Of a stretch of DNA of 10,724 bases, positions 5,913 to 10,724 are shown piece after piece. A model generated the notes under the pieces. It was not told the origin of the DNA. It did not search any database and saw only the letters and a program-made list of their open reading frames with translations. The DNA is from Nitrospinae bacterium RIFCSPLOWO2_12_39_16 (GTDB taxonomy: Bacteria > Nitrospinota > Nitrospinia > UBA9942): the NCBI GenBank assembly GCA_001805005.1, contig MHDO01000134.1, positions 1 through 10,724 on the forward strand, written 5' to 3'. Positions within the stretch are counted from its first letter, which is position 1; each line of letters opens with the position of its first letter. The position numbers were made by a program, and so were the translations under genes.

Positions 5913-6931
5913 AATACAAAAATGGAAAGGTAATACTTATTGACCAGACCCGACTCCCATTAGAGGAGGTCTATGTTGAGTGTGATAATTATCAGGATGT
6001 GGCGAAGGCTATAAAGATAATGCAGGTAAGGGGCGCTCCGGCAATAGGGGTGGCGGCTGCTATGGGTGTTGCAATCGGCGCAAAAAATATAAATGCAAAG
6101 GACTATAATAAATTTTATGATGAGTTTTTGAAAATATGTGACCATCTGGCAAGCACAAGGCCTACTGCTGTAAATCTATTCTGGGCAATTGAGAGGATGA
6201 AATCTGTTGCTGATAAAAATAAAAATAAACCAGTTGAACATATAAAAAATATCCTTGAAAAAGAGGCGATAAAGATACGGGAAGAAGATATAACAATAAA
6301 CAGGGCTATGGGTATGAATGGGCAGGAATTGATAGAAGACGGCGATACCATACTGACCCACTGTAATGCAGGGGCGCTGGCAACAGCAGGAGAATATGGG
6401 ACAGCGCTTGGTGTTATTAAGGTTGCACATGAGATGGGAAAGAAGATAAAGGTTTATGCCGATGAGACAAGACCATTTTTGCAGGGTGCCCGCCTTACCG
6501 CATGGGAATTAGTCAAAGAGGGGATACCAGTTCGATTGATTACAGATAATATGGCAGGCTATTTTATGGGCAAAGGAGAGATAAATAAAATTATTGTTGG
6601 TGCAGACAGGATTGCAGCAAACGGCGATACAGCCAATAAGATAGGGACATACTCCCTCTCAATTCTTGCAAAGGAGCATGGCATACCATTTTATGTAGCC
6701 GCACCTCTATCTACAATTGATATAAAAATTACTGATGGGAGTAAAATACCAATAGAGGAGAGAAATTCTCAGGAGGTAACACATCTAAGCAATAAGAGAA
6801 TTGCCCCTGAAGGGGTGGAGGTGTCAAACCCTGCCTTTGATGTAACACCTCATAAGAATATAAATGCAATAATAACGGAGAAAGGTATTATTAAACCGCC
6901 ATTCATAAAGAATATCAGAAATTGTTTTTAA
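5897..6931 (+). CDS. mtnA: S-methyl-5-thioribose-1-phosphate isomerase (MtnA family)
   Basis: A 344-residue protein of normal length for the MtnA branch of the eIF2B-like isomerase family, converting 5-methylthioribose-1-phosphate to the ribulose form in methionine salvage. Signature blocks are 'MQVRGAPAIGVAAAMGVAIG' (42-61), 'STRPTAVNLFWAIERM' (86-101), 'ILTHCNAGALATAGEYGTAL' (152-171) with catalytic Cys156, 'YADETRPFLQGARLTAWEL' (187-205) and 'IIVGADRIAANGDTANKIGT' (232-251) with catalytic Asp237. The C-terminal 'GVEVSNPAFDVTPHKNINAI' is also typical. GTG at 5897 is chosen because AAAGGA sits 7 nt upstream and the product begins at the usual place. It overlaps DUF167 by 16 nt. No other salvage gene is in view. 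Related family members can use other sugar phosphates. Confidence 0.93.
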   Translation: MFKTVEYKNGKVILIDQTRLPLEEVYVECDNYQDVAKAIKIMQVRGAPAIGVAAAMGVAIGAKNINAKDYNKFYDEFLKICDHLASTRPTAVNLFWAIERMKSVADKNKNKPVEHIKNILEKEAIKIREEDITINRAMGMNGQELIEDGDTILTHCNAGALATAGEYGTALGVIKVAHEMGKKIKVYADETRPFLQGARLTAWELVKEGIPVRLITDNMAGYFMGKGEINKIIVGADRIAANGDTANKIGTYSLSILAKEHGIPFYVAAPLSTIDIKITDGSKIPIEERNSQEVTHLSNKRIAPEGVEVSNPAFDVTPHKNINAIITEKGIIKPPFIKNIRNCF

Positions 6932-6937
6932 AAATTC

Positions 6938-6965
6938 TTGACTTTTAAGTTATAAGGAATATAGT
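6938..6965 (+). promoter_or_regulatory. Sigma70-type promoter of the caspase gene cluster
   Basis: TTGACT (6938-6943) and TATAGT (6960-6965) are separated by 16 bp, each one base off consensus. The expected start near 6972 leaves a leader of about 28 nt. AGGGGG (6989-6994) sits 5 nt before ATG 7000. The promoter begins right after the mtnA stop, so the caspase cluster can be transcribed separately from the housekeeping genes. Confidence 0.7.
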
Positions 6966-6999
6966 TATATATAAGAAGGCTAATTATCAGGGGGAAAAT

Positions 7000-8556
7000 A
7001 TGAAGACGTGGAAATTACTCAGTTTAAACACCTGCAATAATCCTTCTCGTGTCATTGCAGGCTCTGAGCCTGTCAAATGGCGAGGCAATCTCCCTTATCT
7101 TTTCTGCCTACTCCTTACTGCCTACTGTTTACTTGTCTTTTTCGGCTGTGCCTCTGCTCCACCAGAGCCGCTTGTTCAAGAGTCAAGGATGGAGGTTGTC
7201 AGCACTTCTATTGCCAAGGATATAACAAAGAGAGGAGATTTTTCAATTCCTATATTTGAGACGGACAATTTTTCTCCTGAAGATTTGCAGGCGGTGATGT
7301 GGGTCAAGTTGAAGGATATATCTGGCGAACATACCTTAAGATGGGAGTGGTATGACCCGGGGGGAAATCTTTATTTCACCACAGGGAATTACAAAATAAA
7401 TAAGGACGGCAGGCTCAGAAGATATAGCACAATATGGCACAAGATTGCCATCAAGGGTGAAAAGGCAGGAACATTACCGGGGAAATGGAAGGCAAGGGTC
7501 TTATTAGATAATGTAGACCTCATAGCGTCAAAGGAGTTTGAGATCAAAGTATTGGCAGCACTGACGCCCAAGCCGCCCCCTGTTGAAGAGAAGCTCCCTC
7601 CTCTCCGTGATGATGCATATGCTGTCATCATTGGTATTGACTATAGGAACAGGGATGACATATCACATCTTAAATATCCATCAGAAGATGCAAAAAAGAT
7701 TTATGATATTTTTACAGATCCGAAATACGGTGGAATTCCGAAAGAGAATACCACTTTATTATTAAATGAAAACGCTACAAGGGTTAGAATGCTTTCAGCC
7801 CTGCGAAGCATTAAAAATATTGACGGTTACATATATGTTTATTATTCAGGACATGGGGCGCCTAAGATGAAAGAGGATAAAGCAGTAGATGCATATTTGA
7901 TTCCATCCGATGTCAGCATAAAAGACCCGGAAATAATGGAAGATACAAGCATAACGATTTCCTATTTACAGGACATAATTAAACAATCTAAGGCAAAGGG
8001 GGTAATGGTAGCGCTGGATGCATGTTTTTCTGGTGGAGGAGAAAAATCTATTACTGTGAAAGGAGGTAAGCCCTTAGTAGGCATGTTTGCCCCTAAATTG
8101 ATAGAACAAACAGGCACAGAAAGGGTAATCATTACATCCTCGGCTATGGAGGAGCAGTCATGGGAAGATGATACAGAAATTAAGGGCGGTATATTCAGCC
8201 ATTACCTTTTAGAGGGTTTGAAAGGTAAGGCAGGTAAGAAGGCATGGGTGGTAGTGGATGAGCTTACAGATTATATTAAAGGTAATGTGATAAGAACAGC
8301 AAGAAAACTAAAAGGGGTAGCACAAAACCCACAGGTCTCTGGAAATGGTAGTTTTACAATCACAAGAAACTGGCAGAGAGGAGTGGTTATTGAAAGTGCA
8401 AAGGAAAAATTAAGGATTGCCTTCTCAAATAAGGTCATTACACTTGAACAATTAAATAAGGCAATAGGAGAATTGGATTCAGGAACTTATTCAAAGGAAT
8501 TAGACCTGTTCTTAGATGGGAAGATTGATGAGAAGGCATTCGGGATGCTTTATTAA
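7000..8556 (+). CDS. Lipoprotein caspase-like cysteine peptidase (clan CD, C14-like)
   Basis: A 518-residue predicted secreted lipoprotein. After a long n-region (1-30), the hydrophobic core (31-49) ends in Phe-Phe-Gly-Cys50, an acceptable lipobox. Residues about 62-185 look like an all-beta accessory domain ('LRWEWYDPGGNLYF', 'LPGKWKARVLLDNV'). The caspase-like domain starts at 'DDAYAVIIGIDY' (204-215). Its dyad is His285 in 'YIYVYYSGHG' and Cys342 in 'VALDACFSGGG', both intact. 'RVIITSSAMEEQSWED' and 'GGIFSHYLLEGLKG' complete the fold. A 60-residue helical tail follows. Many bacterial relatives favour basic P1 residues, but specificity here is unknown. A good promoter and ribosome site precede it, and its stop overlaps an ATG 30 nt before the next gene's likely start. 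The signal-peptide core is encoded by heptamer repeats. Confidence 0.9.
   Translation: MKTWKLLSLNTCNNPSRVIAGSEPVKWRGNLPYLFCLLLTAYCLLVFFGCASAPPEPLVQESRMEVVSTSIAKDITKRGDFSIPIFETDNFSPEDLQAVMWVKLKDISGEHTLRWEWYDPGGNLYFTTGNYKINKDGRLRRYSTIWHKIAIKGEKAGTLPGKWKARVLLDNVDLIASKEFEIKVLAALTPKPPPVEEKLPPLRDDAYAVIIGIDYRNRDDISHLKYPSEDAKKIYDIFTDPKYGGIPKENTTLLLNENATRVRMLSALRSIKNIDGYIYVYYSGHGAPKMKEDKAVDAYLIPSDVSIKDPEIMEDTSITISYLQDIIKQSKAKGVMVALDACFSGGGEKSITVKGGKPLVGMFAPKLIEQTGTERVIITSSAMEEQSWEDDTEIKGGIFSHYLLEGLKGKAGKKAWVVVDELTDYIKGNVIRTARKLKGVAQNPQVSGNGSFTITRNWQRGVVIESAKEKLRIAFSNKVITLEQLNKAIGELDSGTYSKELDLFLDGKIDEKAFGMLY
7058..7072. repeat. 7-bp inverted repeat inside the caspase signal region
   Basis: CAGGCTC (7058-7064) and GAGCCTG (7066-7072) are exact complements around one base. 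The surroundings (GTCATTGC at 7051-7058, GAGGCAATCTCC at 7082-7093) recall the 'GTCATTGCGAG...GAAGCAATCTC' type of dispersed repeat seen in environmental genomes. This resemblance is from memory and is partial. It encodes the unusual 20-30 residue n-region of the caspase lipoprotein. Confidence 0.5.
7104..7138. repeat. Heptamer tandem repeat encoding the signal-peptide core
   Basis: CTGCCTA, CTCCTTA, CTGCCTA, CTGTTTA and CTTGTCT form five degenerate 7-bp units in a row. In the caspase frame they encode the hydrophobic stretch Cys-Leu-Leu-Leu-Thr-Ala-Tyr-Cys-Leu-Leu-Val just before the lipobox. A second heptamer array of another sequence lies at 1672-1706. Confidence 0.7.
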
Positions 8557-8585
8557 TGCCCTTCTTTAACACAAGGAGACAGGAG

Positions 8586-8879
8586 ATGAAAACCTTTTAT
8601 CATTTTTTAGTAGTTTTATTAATTCCTCTTTTTCTGGCGTATTCCTCATCATCTGTTTATGCAGAAGAAAAGATTACTCCTTATACACCCGAAGAAATAG
8701 GGACAGAGCCGGTAGAAATTATCAAGCCCAAAAAAGAGGGTGGTGTAAGCTGGTTGTGGATACTTCTTGGTATTGCAGCTATTGGTGGAGGGGTGGCAGC
8801 TGCTGCAGGCGGAGGCGGTACCAGTAGTAGTAGCGGCGGTAGTACCAGCAGCGGTGGGACATATACTGTAACATGGTAA
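8586..8879 (+). CDS. Small exported glycine-rich membrane protein, unknown function
   Basis: A 97-residue protein I do not recognise as a named family. Residues 1-26 are a signal peptide with a type I cleavage site after Val-Tyr-Ala26. A short acidic/proline region (27-52) leads to a membrane-spanning segment, 'WLWILLGIAAIGGGVAAAAG' (56-75), with glycine-zipper spacing. A Gly/Ser/Thr low-complexity tail (75-91) ends in Tyr-Thr-Val-Thr-Trp, with alternating aromatic residues like a beta-strand and a C-terminal Trp. The start at 8586 has AAGGAG 7 nt upstream. An ATG at 8556 overlapping the caspase stop would add ten residues and spoil the signal peptide. It lies 29 nt after the caspase gene and is almost certainly co-transcribed, so a membrane adaptor, substrate or assembly partner of the caspase lipoprotein is plausible but inferred. 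Confidence 0.8.
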   Translation: MKTFYHFLVVLLIPLFLAYSSSSVYAEEKITPYTPEEIGTEPVEIIKPKKEGGVSWLWILLGIAAIGGGVAAAAGGGGTSSSSGGSTSSGGTYTVTW

Positions 8880-8882
8880 CCT

Positions 8883-9012
8883 AATGAACAAAAACCTGAT
8901 CAATCCGCAGATTACGCAGATTTTCACAGATTTTTTAAAAAAATATTTTGTTTTAATTTGCGGTAATCTGCGAAATCTGCGGATATATAATTTCCTTAAC
9001 ATGAACAAAAAA
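8883..9012 (-). repeat. Palindromic dispersed element, copy B (inverted relative to copy A)
   Basis: Facing arms 8904-8932 and 8955-8983 of CGCAGATTA-type units surround a T/A-rich loop. The reverse complement aligns with 5490-5616 along its full length with scattered substitutions and two small insertions, including the AAATTATATATCCGC flank and the GATCAGGTTTTTGTT end. Its right end, CATGAACAAAAA, supplies the start codon and first codons of the downstream lipoprotein gene. It fills the gap between the small membrane protein gene and the propeller gene. Confidence 0.88.
8986..8991 (+). promoter_or_regulatory. Possible -10 box inside the repeat, ahead of the propeller gene
   Basis: TATAAT at 8986-8991 would place a transcription start near 8998, so the message would begin almost at ATG 9001. 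No convincing -35 box is found at 16-18 bp, and the gene has no Shine-Dalgarno sequence. The gene may instead be read through from the caspase promoter. Confidence 0.3.
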
Positions 9013-10724
9013 TACATTCTTCTCATATCAGCAATACTATCGTCTCTCTTTCTTTCCACCTGTGGTAATCCCGGTTCTGAAGAATCGTCTGGCACAGGCT
9101 CGCTCTCCTTTAAGTTAATCTGGCAGGGTGCGCCGACCCTATCTGACTCAAAACCTGAAGACTCTGATTATACAGGTGTCAGAGAGGCGGCTATTGACTG
9201 CACAGTCTCTGGGGTTTCCACTGTTAGCGCCTCTATATACAATTCAAGCGGCACTCTATTAGCCTCAGGGGGTCCATGGTCATGCTCTGCCCATTCAGGG
9301 ACAATAACCGGTATTTCTGCGGGGACGAGCAGAACGGCTGTAATATCAGGTAAAGACTCCAGCGGTAATACTATATACAAGGGAGAGGATACAGGCATAA
9401 CCATTACATCTAATCAGACCACAACCTCTACTGTAACACTTTCACCCACACCAGTAACCCTTACATCAGGGCAGAGTCCTTATCATATAGCAGTTGACTC
9501 AACGAATACATACTGGACAGATTATGCTACCAGCGGCACAGTGAAGAAGGTGAGTATAAGCGGAGGGACAGTTACGACCCTTGCATCAGGACTGAATAAG
9601 CCATTGGATATAGCAGTTGACTCAACGAATGTTTACTGGACAGAGTATAATAGTAGCGGCACAGTAAAGAAGGTAAGTATAAGCGGAGGGACAGTAACAA
9701 CCCTCGCATCAGGATTGAATAATCCTGCAAGTATAGCAATTGACTCAACGAATGTTTACTGGACAGAGAATAATAGTAGCGGCACAGTAAAGAAGGTAAG
9801 TATAAGCGGAGGGACAGTTACGACCCTTGCATCAGGACAAAGTTATCCTTATGGTATAGCAGTTGACTCAACAAATGTTTACTGGACAGAGTTTACTACC
9901 AGTGGCGGCACAGTAAAGAAGATAAGTATAAGTGGAGGGACAGCAACGACCCTTGCATCAGGGTTGAGTAGTCCTGCTAATATAACAGTTGACTCAACAA
10001 ATGTTTACTGGACAGAGTTTACTACTACTGGCACGGTAAAGAAGGTGAGTATAAGCGGAGGGACAGTAACAACTCTCGCTTCAGGATTGAATGAGCCCTG
10101 GGATATTGCAATTGACTCAAAGAATGTTTACTGGACAGAGAATAATAGTACTGGCACAGTGAAGAAGGTAAGTATAAGCGAAGGGACGGTTACAACCGTT
10201 GCATCAGGATTAAACTATCCAATAGGTATAGCAGTTGATTCAACAAGTATATACTGGGCAGCAGGTGACATAAATAAAATAGTGAAAGGGGAAACCATAG
10301 CAGTTTCTGATACTACAACTACAGTAGCTACTAACCTCATGGGTGGCTCTGTCCAAGGGACCTCTCTTAATCTTACAAGCACAAATGCTGTTGTTACCAC
10401 CTTTGCCGGTTCTACCACTTCCGGCTCAACAGATGCCACAGGCACATCGGCAAGATTTTATTATCCCTATGGTATAACCACAGATGGGACAAACCTGTTT
10501 GTAGCTGACTCTTTGAATCATACAATCCGTAAGATTGTCATATCTACAGGTGTTGTAACAACAATTGCTGGTTCTACCACTTCCGGTTCAACAGATGCCA
10601 CAGGCACATCGGCAAGATTTTATTATCCCTATGGTATAACCACAGATGGGACTAATCTGTTTGTAGCTGATCAGTATAATCACACCATCCGTAAGATTGT
10701 TATATCCACAGGTGTTGTTACCAC
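9001..10724 (+). CDS. Beta-propeller lipoprotein with YWTE and NHL repeats (runs off window)
   Basis: 574 codons are visible without a stop, so the gene is truncated by the right edge. Residues 1-20 form a lipoprotein signal ending Leu-Ser-Thr-Cys21, with Thr at the position before Cys less usual. A beta domain (about 33-148) has Cys67 and Cys95, a possible disulfide. Seven propeller units follow from about residue 150, each with 'IAVDSTNVYWTE' and 'GTVKKVSISGGTVTTLASG'-type strands, at 41-residue spacing (42 once). A linker with 'MGGSVQGTSLNL' leads into 54-residue NHL-type repeats ('YPYGITTDGTNLFVADSLNH', 'TIRKIVISTG'), two complete and a third begun. Propellers of this kind usually bind proteins or glycans rather than catalyse. 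No ribosome site is visible and the start codon lies in a repeat element. It follows the caspase gene pair and may belong with it. Confidence 0.88.
   Translation, partial: MNKKYILLISAILSSLFLSTCGNPGSEESSGTGSLSFKLIWQGAPTLSDSKPEDSDYTGVREAAIDCTVSGVSTVSASIYNSSGTLLASGGPWSCSAHSGTITGISAGTSRTAVISGKDSSGNTIYKGEDTGITITSNQTTTSTVTLSPTPVTLTSGQSPYHIAVDSTNTYWTDYATSGTVKKVSISGGTVTTLASGLNKPLDIAVDSTNVYWTEYNSSGTVKKVSISGGTVTTLASGLNNPASIAIDSTNVYWTENNSSGTVKKVSISGGTVTTLASGQSYPYGIAVDSTNVYWTEFTTSGGTVKKISISGGTATTLASGLSSPANITVDSTNVYWTEFTTTGTVKKVSISGGTVTTLASGLNEPWDIAIDSKNVYWTENNSTGTVKKVSISEGTVTTVASGLNYPIGIAVDSTSIYWAAGDINKIVKGETIAVSDTTTTVATNLMGGSVQGTSLNLTSTNAVVTTFAGSTTSGSTDATGTSARFYYPYGITTDGTNLFVADSLNHTIRKIVISTGVVTTIAGSTTSGSTDATGTSARFYYPYGITTDGTNLFVADQYNHTIRKIVISTGVVT
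9487..10260 (+). repeat. Seven in-frame 123-126 bp propeller repeats
   Basis: The Ile codon opening the Ile-Ala-Val-Asp-like strand occurs at 9487, 9610, 9733, 9856, 9982, 10105 and 10228, a period of 123 nt with one of 126 caused by an extra GGC codon near 9904. Units 1-6 are complete. Unit 7 loses the GTVKK half and diverges. Confidence 0.92.
10390..10724 (+). repeat. 162-bp NHL-type tandem repeats
   Basis: Units start at 10390, 10552 and 10714 (54 codons each), the third cut by the edge. Compared by eye, the first two differ at about 18 of 162 bases but at only three of 54 residues, so most changes are synonymous. Confidence 0.9.

Noticed and set aside
8556..8585. ATG overlapping the caspase stop as start of the small protein
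   Set aside because: The ATG at 8586 has a strong ribosome site 7 nt away and starts directly with a proper signal peptide.
8649..9095. Minus-strand open frame of 148 codons
   Set aside because: It runs antisense to the small membrane protein gene, across the repeat element and into the propeller gene. It has no family features, and openness comes from the low-complexity sequence.
9487..10260. Regular repeats that could suggest a CRISPR array
   Set aside because: The period is 123-126 nt in one open frame with conserved protein strands. There are no short identical repeats with unique spacers, so this is a coding propeller.
10215..10445. Minus-strand open frame in the propeller region
   Set aside because: It is antisense to the repeat-rich coding sequence and has no ribosome site or family features.

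Overview
The window looks like a chromosomal segment of an AT-rich, Gram-negative (diderm) bacterium. Support for an outer membrane comes from Tol genes, a TonB-type energy transducer and two predicted lipoproteins. The gene set (TolQRA, YggS-ProC-YggT-DivIVA-DUF167, a short glutamate N-acetyltransferase) together with dispersed palindromic 'CGCAGATTA'-type repeats suggests an environmental lineage of the Nitrospirota/Desulfobacterota kind. That placement is an inference from gene content and repeat style, not a marker-based assignment.

Region 1 (1-2144, minus strand) is a compact operon read right to left: short GNAT/N-acetylglutamate synthase, TolQ, TolR and a TolA/TonB-like protein cut by the left edge. 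A near-consensus sigma70 promoter (TTGACA, 17 bp, TATATT) lies at 2195-2223 in front of it. Two small repeats sit inside the operon: five 7-bp units at the GNAT/tolQ junction, and an inverted repeat between tolQ and tolR.

Region 2 (2359-3099, plus strand) is a divergent, complete TonB-family protein. It carries the same Ser-x3-His motif in its membrane anchor as the TolA-like protein, so one TolQR motor may serve two transducers.

Region 3 (3166-6931, plus strand) is a housekeeping run: YggS (PLP homeostasis), ProC (proline synthesis), YggT, DivIVA, DUF167 and MtnA-type isomerase. The first three are almost contiguous, and DUF167 overlaps mtnA by 16 nt. The order YggS/YlmE-YggT/YlmG-DivIVA echoes the division cluster of Gram-positive bacteria. 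A perfect 10-bp inverted repeat precedes divIVA, and a 127-bp palindromic element separates divIVA from DUF167.

Region 4 (6938-10724, plus strand) is the accessory part. A good promoter (TTGACT, 16 bp, TATAGT) and Shine-Dalgarno site drive a lipoprotein caspase-like protease. It is followed by a 97-residue exported glycine-rich membrane protein. After an inverted copy of the palindromic element comes a large lipoprotein with seven 41-42-residue propeller units and then 54-residue NHL repeats, running off the right edge. The three predicted envelope proteins may form a module and are the best candidate for something undescribed. Two repeats have been built into genes here: the caspase signal-peptide core is encoded by a heptamer repeat, and the start codon of the propeller gene lies in the end of the palindromic element.
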